Below are positions 14,868 to 28,557 of a DNA stretch of 64,000 bases, piece by piece. The DNA is from Varroa destructor. Its lineage: Eukaryota > Arthropoda > Arachnida > Mesostigmata > Varroidae. The stretch is from NCBI RefSeq assembly GCF_002443255.2, contig NW_019211458.1, forward strand, positions 16,983,939-17,047,938, given 5' to 3'. A model generated the notes under the pieces. That model searched no databases, had not been told where the DNA came from, and saw only the letters and a list, made by a program, of their open reading frames with translations. Positions within the stretch are counted from its first letter, which is position 1; each line of letters begins with the position of its first letter. A program made the position numbers and the translations under genes.

Positions 14868-14970
14868 TGTCGCCGTGATAGCTTAATTGGTAACGTATTT
14901 GCTTGCCAATCGTTGAAACTCGAGACATAGAGTCTTAGGGACACATTGCGGGGTAGATTCGAACCCGGTC
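14868..14970 (+). repeat. degenerate tRNA-like sequence (SINE head or tRNA pseudogene)
   Basis: TAGCTTAATTGG (14879-14890) followed by TAACG resembles a tRNA D-arm/A box, and GATTCGAACCC (14956-14966) resembles a T-loop. The spacing is longer than in a plain tRNA and the stems do not pair well, so it is not a working tRNA gene. It lies 57 bases upstream of the long hairpin at 15027, and the two may form one non-autonomous element. Confidence 0.3.
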
Positions 14971-15026
14971 ATAAATATGCAAGGTTCGTTTAGAGCGAGG
15001 AATCACCAAAATGAGAACTTAAAAAA

Positions 15027-15089
15027 AAAATAGGAGCATCGATACGATTAGCAGCAGACCGTTGCTAATCGTATTGATACTCTTATTTT
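15027..15089 (+). repeat. 27-bp stem hairpin (inverted repeat, miRNA-precursor-like)
   Basis: The arms 15027-15053 and 15063-15089 pair over 27 positions around a 9-base loop. Read as + strand RNA there are 24 Watson-Crick pairs, two G-U pairs and one C-A mismatch. The lower stem is A/T-rich and the top is GATTAGCA/TGCTAATC. The G-U bias favours the + strand as a transcript, but the same pattern could come from decay of a transposon inverted repeat. Confidence 0.6.
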
Positions 15090-18000
15090 ACATTTTTTTA
15101 TTGTTTAGTATGCTACGGACATGGCTGTAGCCTTTCCATGCAGTTTAAAAGTGGTGCCCGTCTATTAGTGTTTGAAACGTACCCTTTGGCAATCATAAGC
15201 CATACAAAATCGGAGAAACCTTCTGCTAACCGACTTCGTTATTATTTAGCCACGTCACGAAGAACACAGAAGCAAGCCTACTTTCATATGTACGCATAAT
15301 TAAAGTCTAAACAACGTCAGCAGCCACTATTTGGCCTGGCTTCGTAATGGGATGTCTCTAACTGGAACCCCCGAGCATGCAATAACCTTATTAAAGACAA
15401 GGACAATGGAAGAATGAAGATAACGGTATTACTGTTTCGTTTGTCCATAATAACTAGTACGAATGCCAAAGTCCAGACAGATACTCTAAGAGATTGCCAC
15501 AGAAGAGTACCCAGTTGCGTTCTGTGAACAACGCAATTATGTATGCACCAAATCTTTTGTTTTACATAAGGTGCCTTTTATAGAATATGGAAACTTGATT
15601 TTCGCTAGGCGATAATAACTGCTATCTAATGAACCGTACGTTTTTGTACTTGGGCAAAATTTTCCTATGCCTAAGCTATATACTGGCTTCGATAGCAACG
15701 ATAGAAATGTAGGACTACGAGTATCGTAGTAAATTTCAACTTATCGGTTAGTTATGCCAAAGTTCTCCCTAGATGAAGACCATATTTTCAAACTAGTTTC
15801 GTTGGAAAAGTAAACGAAGTATGTCGCGAAACACTAACAATACTTAACTGGCTTGCTGTAGCCTTTTCTTGGTTGATTTTATTTTGATTTTGTGTCGAAA
15901 TCACAATTTTTTCACAAATATTATGATCAGCATCATATGTTTTTTTATGTCATTTTAGATGTACATTACTTTGTACTTACACAGAAATTTTAACAGTAAA
16001 CTTCGCTTTGCCGATAATGATCACAAACGATATTTGTCTTCAACCTCCATATACTACTTCATATATGAACTTATTATATCATCTTTATTTCCTTTTTTTA
16101 TCATTTGTTCTGCGTATCGAAGCAGCCAACTGTCATTAAAATAAATTGAAGATAGCGAGACGGCCAGTCAGTCCGTCAGCCGATCCTGCTTTAGCACTTA
16201 CACGCTCTGAAGGGTCTAGCGACGGCTAAGCTTGGCCCCGTATCCCATTTGATCTTTCTCTTCCTCTCCGTAGCTTGCCCCTTTATATTTGGACTCTAGT
16301 TAGCAGCGTCTGCTACATAGAAGTCTCCAACCACTGGAGCCAGTACATCTCTTCATCACCCCGAGTGTCTGGCGGTTACCAGCTGCTCGTCGACAAGACC
16401 TAGCCCCCGCCACAACTAACCTTAGCCGATCGCCATTAGTCTAAACATACACAACTCGTTTACTAACGGCCTGCCTGGTGTCTTCCCTTGGCCCATCACC
16501 GGCTATTTAGTGCCTAATTGTACCAACGCGAACGAGGTGTAGATCCAGAGCCTGCCGGCAGTCGGAGACTGGCAAATGGCGAACGCTAACTCACCATAAC
16601 AACATTGCCGTGGTAGTAATAATGTTTCGCAGATTGCTTGCAGCTGCAACACCAAAACAGATAAAGGTCACCCATCGAGAAAGTAAAAAATAACAGATTG
16701 GTACGGGACATTAACCTGCAAAAAAAGGAGGAGAAAATTGAAGCCGTGAGATACAAAGCCGGCCTTAAATTGCTTCTATATGTGTATGCGTTTCACACGC
16801 AGAGTCATGCAGTTCCCCGTTATGATGCATGCAAGATGCTGAAAAGTTACCCCACTCTAAAAAGCTTATGTACGTATGAATACTCTGCAGCAAATTTTCT
16901 GCTGCCGCTAAGCAAGGAACAGTCAGGAAGTTACTAAGTTAAGTTTGCCGCTCTGTTGCTTTTTCGTTGTTAGAGGAAAAGATATCTTACGTAAAAGTTC
17001 TCTTGGTCACGTGAATGTCTAAAGTATACCAAAGGCGGACGGCGAGCACTTCATCCGGCATTGGAACGCTCGTGCTGGAAGGATTAAGCAGTAACAGTGT
17101 CTGGTTCCGAATTATCTCTGTCTCGTATAGAAGCAGAAAAAACCAACACCGGAACCAGACTCAGGGGCGGTTGATAGATGCAATGGATTTCGACTAGCTG
17201 GTTATCTATTCCTGTTTTTATTTTGTCTGCTTCTTATCTGGCTCTTATTTTGCGATCGCGTAAGCCGCTGGGTCTATGCCAGTTAATTCATGACTGCTGA
17301 ATAACAGCCAACACCGGGTCCCGGAACGAAAACATTAACGACCGAATACAGAGACTTTAACCAGCGAACTGCAGAAAGCAGTAACTCAATCAACAACTGT
17401 GCTGCCTTCGAAAGGCAGCCTCACTGAACGACGCCATTACGAGACCACAACGGCGGGGTGCAGTTGGTCTGAGAGACGCTGCCACGGTTACGATTCTCTG
17501 TTCGTTTGTTGCTTTTCGGTTGGCGACCGCCCAGGAGGAGCCGAAAGATCCAATAGAACGCCGTTAGACCCTTTCGCGACAACGATGATGTGTCCTTTCA
17601 GCTCTTTTTACGCATCTCTTTTTTATTCTCCTGTTGTTCGCTCATTTACCCGCTGTTGCCCCAGTCGGCTAAACAGGGCAGCGTGAGAAAAGGAGTACGT
17701 TCCTAATGCGCGACAGAATCAAGTATAATGCAGCTATAGCGAATATAATGTTACCCAGATGTACGTTTCTGGCGACTGCAACCGGTGACGGGTGGGTGAA
17801 TGTACCGGCGGAGCAGCTGCACTAACCCTAAAGAAGTGTCACATAGGCATAACGACTTGTATTAGTGGATAATGTTGTTGGGTTAATTTGCTCTTCCTTC
17901 TGATCTTTCAGCGCTATAGCTCTGAATAGCTACTGGACACGATGAGGTTTCGTGGCGGTGCATGTAGTCATGACAACCGCCAGGACAACTGTGAACGACT

Positions 18001-21000
18001 TATGGAGTCTCAAGATGGAAATGAAGCACCGCGAAAGGCAAAAGGGTCTTTTAACGTATCTAGACAACAGCTGGATTTTCGTGGCAGCAGCGCCCTTTGA
18101 TAGGGAAAGCGAATCAAAGCTGTTTTGTGGATCTCCCTGGTTTGCTAGTTCATAATGTAACTAGGATAGCAGAAGCTGTAGCTCGGCTATGGCGGTCATG
18201 GACAAAAAGAGGTCCGTTTGTCTTCCCTTCCTATTTTCCAATTTAATTTCACTGCCTACCATCTCCGCACTTTGTACCTGTATCTTGCTTTACGCTCACC
18301 CCGCCACAAGGCAGTCGCCACATTTTGACTTGTTTTAGGCTTTGAGCACACAGAGCGACTACCAAAGACCAATGGTGGGGTAAGCACAGATCACACTAGC
18401 CAAGTCTGGTAGCTACGTGTTTTTCGCCTTATTCGGTTGCAGTGGGCGTGCTTGAGGCTGAGATGGTTGTAGACGTGTAATGTCGACCCTCCGTCGACTT
18501 GATCAAGCCGACTCGTCGTACTTGACAAAACTATAGTGACTTCGGGTATAGAAATGGTTCAAGGCAGATCTACTGGTTGGACATCAAGGCGCTGCCTCCC
18601 TCACTGCACCTCATATACATGAGGGCCTATGAACTATAGTCAGACCCCAACGATCACAGATACAGGCAACTCAAGCACACTGATACATGAAACGATACCA
18701 CCATGGTGCTCCACCAAATAGTTGCGTCGCTGTGATCGTCGTCGTGGAAGTGGGGGTAGTCACTACTCAACAAAACAACCGATTAAACCAACTGGAAGAA
18801 AGGAAGAACCAACAAATCGCCGGAGTATCCGAAACCCCGCCTTACTGAAGCACCAACTCGCCAGCTCATGCCGCCGTAGTACAACTTACCAGCAGTTCCT
18901 ATCAGTTTTGTGCTTTGGCTCCGTCGCCCACTTTTCCAATTTGGTCGTCCATACCCGCCACGCAACTATGAGAGTTCGGACTAAAGCAAAGTAGTCCTTT
19001 TAACGCCATCTGACAAAACCCTACGAAAATTGAACCCAGCGTGCTATGGTTCAAACAGCTAAAAAAAATTTCCGGAAATGTCCAATATAGGCGCCGCCAC
19101 CTCCATCCTTCAGAACAGCATCACCGTCACTACAATCAGGTATTGCAGTCAGTACAGCCATCGCTACGTTCGCTCGTGGACTTCGGCATTAAGTTTCTCG
19201 TCCATGGAAAAATGTGACAGAATGAGCGAACCCTATTCAATGTCAAAAGCGAAGGACTAAACTATTTTTCTTAACCGCTGAAGTCACATGCTGCCACCAA
19301 ATATAGTAACTTTGATTGCCTTTGTAATACGAAAGGCTCGTTACGCGCATGCGCCAGGAAGGAAAGAGGCGGGAATAACAAACGGCAGAGGTCAAAAAAA
19401 ATACGCAGAGAGCGTTTGGGAAGGTGGAAAGGAAAAATTGAGACGAAGTGAGAGTAAGGCCATTAGAATGGTTAAAGAGCAGCTATAAGAGAGCTAAAGA
19501 GCGCATATAACGGGAATGGGGATGAAAATAGGCAGGTAGGGTTCCGACAAAAAGAAATGGACTCGTAAGTAGCAACATTTCTTACTCACTAACTTAGCCC
19601 CCTTGAAGTCGTTTGACCCCGCGCGGTGTGCGTCTGTTTTGATCCCGTCCTCCGAACGGCTCGATTCCTAGAACAAAAAATTTTAGAAATACGCTGCTTT
19701 TGGAAATCAGCTTGGTCCACGCAAGCTCACTCAACTACCGTTTGCATTACTCAGTTTTCAGATTAGTTCACTACTGTGTGTCAGTATGATATAAGCTCCT
19801 TTGATAGGTGTACAAGGTCATGAACTAACTGAACTTGTTGTTCAGCTAGAAGCTGGGAACGGTGTCTATGGACAGTTTCACTGCTTGATACACACAACAA
19901 ATAGACATTAGTTCTGTAACACGTCGTCCTTCATGCGCTACAAACGTGAAGACGCTGGGAAAGGGTTAGAGAGAGAATGGCAGCAAAATTATTCGTTCTG
20001 GCACATACAAAGCGTCCAGATTACGACGTCATGAGGGTGATTCTTAGTTCTTGTTGTCATGTTCGAAAAGTGAACGCCATGTGGCTCTTTTACGATGTTC
20101 TGCCTCGTTCACATTATATTGCACGACGTCCTAGATTTTAGCCATAGGCCTAGCTGCTGCCAAAAGCTTTAAAGACTTCTTCGAAGTAGCGGCAACGACG
20201 GTGAGAACTGAGCCCTCACCGTCTCGGTTGCTGGGCCTGCTTCCACGAGCTCGAAGTCTCCAAACGTGAACTGCAGTCTCAGCCTCAAGGTTACTGTTCA
20301 GGGGGCTAAGCTCAAGGTTAGTCAGTAGAAGATAAGCGTATGAAAAGTAAACGGACGGTCATTGTACGCCTGGTCTCTACCTTATAGGCCAGTAGTGTGC
20401 CCTAGATGATACGCAACTAACACATAGACTCACTGCTACGTTGACTTTGAACTAGACTAAGGAGCCAACAAAGCCTGTGTAAGGCGCCGTCTCTGACGAG
20501 GCAGGCTTCAAGAGTGTTTCGACGAAGAAATAAGCTGCTGACACAAGGAGAGTTTCGTCAAAGCCTTCCCATTCTCTTTGGTAGCATGGGCAAGCGCCGG
20601 CCAACTTGTAGAGATTATTATACACTCGAGAAAAATTGGTTCCGCGCGCGATTCAAGTAGAACAAAACACCGGAAAAAAATGAAAGCCGTGTTTTCTATC
20701 TATGAGATGGCCTCAGTGGCAACTGTAACAATGCCATCATTCGTGGTGCCCTAGCATTTGTCGCAAAACACTCACTGAATAAATTGAGGGGAAGGAAAAT
20801 TTGAATAGTTGTTTTTACCTCAAACATGTATGACGAGATGGCAATAACGGGTTACAAATATGGGCTTATATTAGGCAAACTGCTACTTTTAGAGAAATCT
20901 TTGTTTGGCTGAAAAGTGAAGATGGGGATAATCATATGAAGTGAAGACTTTTTTTTTGTATTTCCTCTTGTGTGCAAGCATTTTCGAAAGGAGAAACAGG

Positions 21001-24000
21001 CAAAATGTTACCATCCTTCCCTGACCTATGTATGGGAATTTAGTACTTTCAAAAGCGGTTCTTTAGACTATCTTTAAGTATCGATGTAAGGCTACAATAA
21101 TATGCTCCATCACACGTTGACATTGTTGTAATTATCCACTGACCCGCGCCTACGTTATTAGACCTGCTTACAGCTTTTCACACAAGTCGTCCTAGTAGAT
21201 CCTAGTAGGAGATCAACTCTGACACCCACAAGCGCCTGTACCTTAGTCTATAATGCATTTCAAACGCAGGCAAAATCACCGACTGAGGTCAAGCTGCTGA
21301 GTCGTTTTGACAGAGGAATAGCAGTATTTCGTGGCCTTCTCGGGTTTTCGTATATGAGCGTGGTACAGTCGGCAACGGTGCGGGCTGCGCATCGAGACAG
21401 AACATTATCCGGATACGAGCATCCTGCGGTATTTTCCGCCAACCCCTATCTAGTTATCTTTAATAGTTCGCATTTAGCCGGTGGCTCCGGTCGACTCCTT
21501 CGGATTATCTTAGCGTCAGTCACTGCCCGCTCGTTGGCCGCTGAGTCGGTTACTCCTGATGACAGCCGCCCGCCAGAGTAATGCTCATGGTAGCAATAGC
21601 AAGGGCAAATGAACAGTAGGGGGATGTTTGTGTGCTCAGTGAGGGCCGTATGAACCAGCTTCGAAAGACTTTATCCGAGTCTCATATGAGCGTATGGCGC
21701 TAACCTCATCCCGATTATTTATGTTACAGCTCATACACTGGCACAAAGCCCGTAAGCAGGCCGCAGGAATAGCAGAACCGGCCGATGCTGACGGTGCCAG
21801 CTACGGAGGTGGTGTCTTTAGCTTGTGATGGCCACTGCAAGGGCTAATTATTGCTTGCCAAGCATCAGCCAGGTCCATAAAGAGGAGAAAGAGCGGCTGG
21901 AAGGCATTGATTAAAATTAACTGATACGCTTTCCGTACCCCAAATGCTTCCCCATCTACGCCCCTTCTTGTCCTATTCATCTAACCACTGCCACCGCCAA
22001 AGGTCCAACCAGCTCAACACGATGACACCAATATCCTCGTCCCATTACCTCATAATAGCTGTGGCGTTCCTAGGGTCGGACCCGATGCTGTTATCGCGCT
22101 GCCTTGCTGTGATCCGGTGACCAGTTGGGTTGGCACGGTCGTGCTAAAAACGTAATACAGTAGCTTGAAAAGGCATGCACCAGCTCTACGATTATGTCCA
22201 ATCATTTACGTGGACCACGTCGACGTCTACCTATGGACATATCGGTGGACTTAACATTCGTTATGTTGGTTACCCAAAACAGATGACAACTGATGGTGGC
22301 GAATATACTCCAATTGCAGGAGAGAGAACGAGGGGGGATATGGCCTAAGGCCACGAAAACGCTTCGTATCCTTCTCTTCTTGGCACTCCCATACGCTGGC
22401 CATCAACTACGACGACTTGGTCACCCCAATATGTGCCACTGAACGCGATCGCCAAATGATGGCCCGCTGCGCGTAGCCACGGCCATAGCAGCTGTTGCTT
22501 GCGTCCCGCTCAGCTCCAGTGACAGGATTGGCCGCTATGACTGAGTAATTAATGTCATTGGGGCGTGAGCGGTACTGGCAACGAGCGAGCGAACGGGACG
22601 GCACGCAGTATACAGGGGTCGTGGTGGTGATGTCACGAGGACAGAACGCACATGAAATACACACACTTCCCTTAGCTCTGTGATGGGGTTCTGTAGCTGG
22701 TGGCGGGTTTTCGCTAGCTTGATATCTCTGGGTAGCATCGGTGATAGCTAGTGCCTTTACTGTGACTATGGCCGGTGGTGGCGTGAGAAAGGGGTGCGGG
22801 TTAGGCGGGTCGTATGTTTCGGAAGTGATCATTCTCCCGAGACCCCCCCCCGGACACACTCCCTTTTCCTTTCTGCTGCTGGTTTGATCCGCTTCGATGT
22901 AGTCGGCGCCTCTTGCTCTTTTGTCATCATGTTATTCTGCTCTCTAGCGGTGCACAGCAAGGCCGTATTTCCTAAGAGAATATGCGGGGGCGGAGCTCGC
23001 CCGTCGCTGGCTAACTATTTCATATTAATGACAACAGCATCGTTTACCCCGGACTACGATGGCCAAGAATGAATCGGACGACAGAAAGCCCTTTGATCAA
23101 GTCGAAGCCAGCAAGCACCCTGCTTGTTGTACTGGCCGCTGTGGCGGTTAGTTCCAGAGCTGTGACTGTCTCCGCAATAATAACAAGAATATATAACGCG
23201 ATTATTAGTGTTAGTGCGTCACGCTGCATACATTCACATGGAGTTACTTCATCAGAACGCTAACCACGTCTTTCCCAGAACGCTACGATAAGTTCGTAAG
23301 AGCGTCTTCGTCGTACTATCCTTCTAGCCTATAACAATCCGTATGTCTTGGCACTCGTCTATAACTCGCACTACCCCTCCCCGTTTTTCCCCTTTCCTGC
23401 CCCTATGTATGATATGACCCTCTACGATGGTAATGCTAGCATGGATTCCTCAGTCGGGGCCGCCGCCGCCCCAGCTGGGGTAGCGGCTGCCGTAGCAACG
23501 AGAACTGTAGCGGTGGCCATAGTACATCTGTCTGCGGGGTCGACTCGGGTGGTCGTTGTTTTCCGGCGTCAGTAGCGAAATGAAATGAGTAAAAGCGTGA
23601 ACATTCATATGCAATGGAGTTCTGGATCATGGAGACAGATTCCTGGACTGAGCACATATACACAATCGCACGCGTGAAGCAGACATACGCTTCAGAGCCT
23701 TCTGGTCAAATAGCAGATGCACGGTCGCTCATCTAGCGGAAAACAAAGAAATGACAGAAAATTTGTAAATCTCAAGCTGCGGTAAACGAGATCATCCAAT
23801 CTACTGTTTTACGAAACGTTCGATATGAAAATAGGCCGAGATCAGGCACAACATACATGTGAATCTACATATTATCTACTCTGTATCTGTGAGCTGTAGC
23901 TTTATGCAGCTGGTCTACAGGTTTATAATAGTATCCTTTGTTTGATTGTTTGATCATAATTTTCGTCTGTGTTGTATGTGACCGCAGCTACTCTTTGATA

Positions 24001-25819
24001 GTGACTGCTTCTATACAGGAACTGTATGTCGAATTTGACTACCAAGTCTGACATAAATTTTATACACTATAGAACCTCTACGTAAACATATCAAACCGAT
24101 ATCTCAACGTTTTCTTCTTATAGAGACCAACGAACCATAAATCTTATGTCTTATTTTAACGGGATTGCAAAAAAAAGTATGGCAGTTAAAGACAATGCCA
24201 AAATCGAACGTGACCTTTTATAAAACAAACCCTATAGATGATACAAAGCCTCTAATCGTGCACGTTCGTCGTGTACGTCGCACTTATTAGTGTGAGTGTT
24301 CGCACCTTTTGAGAGTAAGCCATGTAAGCCAACGAAATGACAAAACAAAAGAAAAATCCGGCCGTCATAGCTGTAATGATTCAATAGACGTTAACTCCTG
24401 TGAAGTCCCGTGAAGAACTGCGAACTTACACCGAGCTGCTATTTACGAACATGGTCTTCGATAAGCATTCTGAATCCCATTGGTTTCAATGTCATCTTAA
24501 TTTCAACGCTAGGACTTCAAGGCCTTTTTGGAACCCATCTAACACCGGTATCTTATTGTTTGATAAGGCCTCAATCGAATTGTCAACTTCAAACATGCAC
24601 ATCAGTACACATCACATTAGGATATGTTCGTCGAGCACATTTCTTCCTTTGAACGAAGCTGTATATACAAATTTAGTCCAAAGTATTTCTCTAAATTCTC
24701 TGGTAGTCTCAAAAATAGATTAGCACAAACGTTCAGCCTCAACCGTGAAGCATGGATGTAGAAAAACAGGCTCTTACCAAAAAAGAACACTATCCTACAT
24801 CTGACGACGAGGTCCTTGGAATTATTTCTACATACATTGTAACAACGTAAAGCGAAGCATTACCGACTTTGTTATAAAGTAGAGTTAAATCAGATAGGAT
24901 CGTGGTTACGGCTCAACAATGTTAACAGCCCTATGGCCCAACTTTCACCCCGTTTAAATTATACCCCGAGCCTTAGTCCAGTAGGATCGATATTGGTCCT
25001 ACAAGCAGAAAGTCGACCTCATTGGTATATTCTGGTCATCACTGCTGAGAAACTGAGAGAACTATTGCATAGAGTAAATACTGTTTTTCCCTTTGGGAGT
25101 GGAAATAAATAGAGAAGGAGCTATCGAGAATACCAACGAGCGAACGACTTTGCTGCTAAAGAAGACCACGACCATTTTTGCGGATGGTTGAAGAACGGCT
25201 GGCTGTGTGGTAACATCGTTAATTGTTTTGACTGAAAGGAACACTCACTGGATAACAGCACACGTTACAGGAGTCCTCCTTCAGCTTTTGGTTCCTATAA
25301 ATATTTGCATGGTTAGAGAGGCATTGCAAAGCTACGAACCCACCTAGAGAAATGGAGCATTCAGATAACAGGCATAGAGTTAATAAGCAAGCAGGAGATG
25401 GTAGGACAAAAACAGCGCTAGAGCTAGGACTGAATAGTCGATGAAGCCAAAAGAGAGCCAACAGCTACGTACATTGGCGGTCACGCGTACCAGAGTACTG
25501 TAAGACGTCGAAATGATAAGAAGGGTGCTTATACCTCGCCAGCGATTTCGTTCCGCGAAAAAAATCGACATGCGAACTCTAACTGCGTCATCGTGAGATG
25601 TTCACTGACTGGCGATTACGAAGGCTTAAGCTAGAATTAAGCTAGAAGGGCAGTGGTTTTCATTTGTTGGCGATTTAACATTCAGCATTTTTAAAAATTT
25701 TTAGCATTAGGTATCTTGTGACCGTTATTTTTTACCCAAAAGCTAAACAAATGTTGTAAACTTTATGGCTCTGCCCTAAAGCATTGCTTCAGAAGGGTGG
25801 CTTTTACCACTAAACGGTC
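15090..25819. other. gene-free stretch
   Basis: Mixed AT-rich and moderately GC-rich DNA. The part from about 21.9 to 23.6 kb is richer in GC and holds frames with Ala/Val-rich translations that look like composition effects. Apart from the hairpin at 20174 nothing stands out. Confidence 0.55.
20174..20258. repeat. extended imperfect hairpin
   Basis: GACGGTGAG (20197-20205) pairs perfectly with CTCACCGTC (20215-20223) over a 9-base loop. Further helices follow outward: GCAAC/GTTGC with a 3-base bulge, GAAG/CTTC, and GACTTC (20174-20179) with GAAGTC (20253-20258). It is GC-rich compared with its surroundings and could be a structured RNA or a chance fold. Confidence 0.4.
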
Positions 25820-25901
25820 TACACTTGGATTCGAACCTACACCGTTGCATGTCCTTAAGTTTATTAGTCGTGCACACCACTACTGGACCGCCACGAGGGC
25901 C
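25820..25901 (-). repeat. degenerate tRNA-like sequence on the minus strand
   Basis: On the minus strand, TGGCGGTCCAGTAGTGG resembles an A box and GGTTCGAATCC (complement of 25827-25837) is a perfect B box, at roughly tRNA spacing. The acceptor, anticodon and T stems pair poorly, so it is better read as a tRNA-derived SINE fragment or tRNA pseudogene than as a functional tRNA. The flanking sequence shows no clear tail. Confidence 0.4.
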
Positions 25902-28107
25902 TTTTGTCTAAAGATAGCCTAAAACAGCTGCTTTTGCAAATATATGGTGTTTCGAAACCGCGTTCTTATGGCACACGAGTAAGGCACTTCCCCACCTTTA
26001 AAATCCCTGATAGCAGCTAAATAAGCTAGGTTCAAATATAAAATAGTTCCATTTTGCTTTTATTACATATTCTTTATCCTTGTGTATAGCGAACACACAT
26101 TTTCTGCTTCCAACTTTACTTAAGTTGCCGCCAAATCATTAACTATAATAAATAATAGTCTATAACGTTTTAAGCATAACCGATAGCAATGGCTACAATG
26201 AAACTTTGAAGATTTAAGTTTATAGAAGAGCAACTTTCGAAATTAAGTCTGCTGTAGTGTCCACCTTTTTTATATCACTCTGTATTTGCGAAGGTCGCTT
26301 ATGTGATTCATTGATCATACTCCGTTCTCCATTTGTTTGTCTGGTTAAGGTGGAAACGGCCATGAAAATCTGGCGAAGGTACTTTTGCTACTCTTCGTCA
26401 TACAAGCAGCCATGCTTCAAAAGTATCTATTCAGAGCGAACGTGCTCGGTCGGCGTGAATTTTGCATACGAATCGTGAAATCTTATGGGAATAAACCAGT
26501 AATTGTCTTAATATGGTTAAATGAGTGGAAATTTGCCTAATGCTTGGACGCGCACTTTTTCTGGGAAAACGCATCGTGGCCTTCGCTACACCGCTGTCGC
26601 TTGCTACGTTCAAAATATTCTAACTACGGAAAAAAAGACCCTCGAGACAAACAGACCGTCAAACAAAAACAGATAACTGGAAGAGGCGGGGGATAGGGAG
26701 CTTGGTGAGTAATTGCCCCCAACAACCCCTTACAATGCCTCCTTCGGCAGAATGTCAACAGATCTGAGACCAACAACAAACACTTGATATATAATAGGCC
26801 TATTTTAGCGACTATGCTTCCTTTAACCATTCTATGAATAGAACTCTCTACGCGTGAGCCCGCTTCTCTGTCGAAACCACCCTCTGTCTCACGCTGAGTG
26901 GCATTGCCCTTTTATTTAAGTCGGCTGAACGCGGGCGAATTCACTTACGTCAAGCTTAACCACCTCAGATAATAGAAAGAGTAAACACACGATATTCAAC
27001 CCTGTACACGATTTCCCGTCGCAAGCCGAGGCTAAAATATGATTTAAGCATTGTGCATACATTTTTTCTTTTACACTATCTGCTGTATAGATACAAAATC
27101 TTCCTCGAATCTTCCATAAGCCACGATTTTTTTGTTTACGTATATATCCAATGCGTATAATCTATCATAAGTGCCACTCTGTAGCCTGTTCTGTCCTGAC
27201 GGTCCTACCCTACAGGGACATTTCATCACGTATACGAATCTGATGTTCGTCATTCTGTGTTTGTCTTGTCAAGATCCTGTGTTTGGCTTATACGACCTCT
27301 AGAAAATTGACGATCATACAAATACTCTTCTCTGAAAATCACCATCGACGGTAAATATTCTATTAACAACTGCGTAGGCCAAGTAAAGATGCAACAATAT
27401 ACCTGAACAGTGTCGTTGTACATATGGTCTCAACGAAACTGTGGTTTATCGCGGCCCATCGCTATTCTGTGGGCGAGCAACGACCAATGGTGGCTGAACT
27501 GTGATCGTTTCTGCATCTAGCAGAGGATGACTGTCATGGGATCACCGGGAATGTGGGAAGACTAAGCGAAGTGGGGCTGCAAATAAGCGCTTTTTGTCGA
27601 AGAGAGAGGGAAGGGGGCAGAAGGAGAAAGCTGAATCCAGATTTGCGACCCAGCAACTGCCACCCGGCTGTCTACCCGACGAATACTATTATACCAGCAG
27701 TTACGTTGCGGCGCGATATCCATGCTAATTCTACTGCAGCGGTCCAACAGCAGCAGCTGTGAGTTTTGATGCTGTTATTGGTATTATTAATATGTACGAA
27801 TAGGTATCGATGCGATGAAAATATTGCCCAGAGTAATCAAAGCTATAATGCTGTCAGTGAGAACTGATTTATGGAGGGAAATATAACGAGGGGCACGCTA
27901 GAGTGGGGGCACCGGCGGCCAACGCATATTCATTTAGTAATTGTAATAACCAGCCGAATAAGATAGTAAGAGTATGGCTATAATATATGTGATTGGCAAT
28001 AGCGAGCTAGCGAGTGATGGTAGGTCGGGTCAGAGCGTTTGTGAGGAAGATCTGTTCAAGTGTCTACGTAGGTGGCTCGTGTGGTTATTATAGCTCTGAT
28101 TACTGCT

Positions 28108-28144
28108 TAGATATTTAGTCAAGTCTATTAAGACTAAATATCTT
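28108..28144. repeat. short inverted repeat
   Basis: AGATATTTAGTC and GACTAAATATCT are complementary 12-base arms around an 11-base spacer (28121-28131). It is AT-rich with no evident function. Confidence 0.5.
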
Positions 28145-28538
28145 ACCACGAAACATTTTAAACAAGAAAACACAGCTTGTGCAAACATCTAAATAACACC
28201 GTTTAAACGTATCATAACTAGCCTGCAGCTACGCACATCGCTCACTTGTTGACCGTCAGTTTCTTACGCACGATGCATAGGCATGTAGCGCACAGAATGC
28301 TTGCCACGTTTTTTCTGCCGAGAACTACCAGAATCATTATTTTTTTCTCGGTTTCACCGTTCGGCCGTGCCGATAAGTAAAGCGTATCTCTACTCGACAA
28401 TAATCCAAATACTTTAGGCTGTAATATATAGTTTTTCTTTTCTTTCGGTAAAACGATATTCTATGCCGGACCATCTACCAGCAATCTAAACTATAGCTTT
28501 TAAGAAACTTCCGTCCGTCTTCTTTCAAATCGTTCCTG

Positions 28539-28557
28539 TGTATGTATGTATGTATGT
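28539..28557. repeat. (TGTA)n microsatellite
   Basis: Nearly five TGTA tetramers in a row. Confidence 0.95.

Noticed and set aside
23069..23575. Frames with an Ala/Val-rich, signal-peptide-like start and an Ala-rich segment
   Set aside because: This is probably an effect of GC-rich composition. No conserved residues, cysteines or domain were seen.
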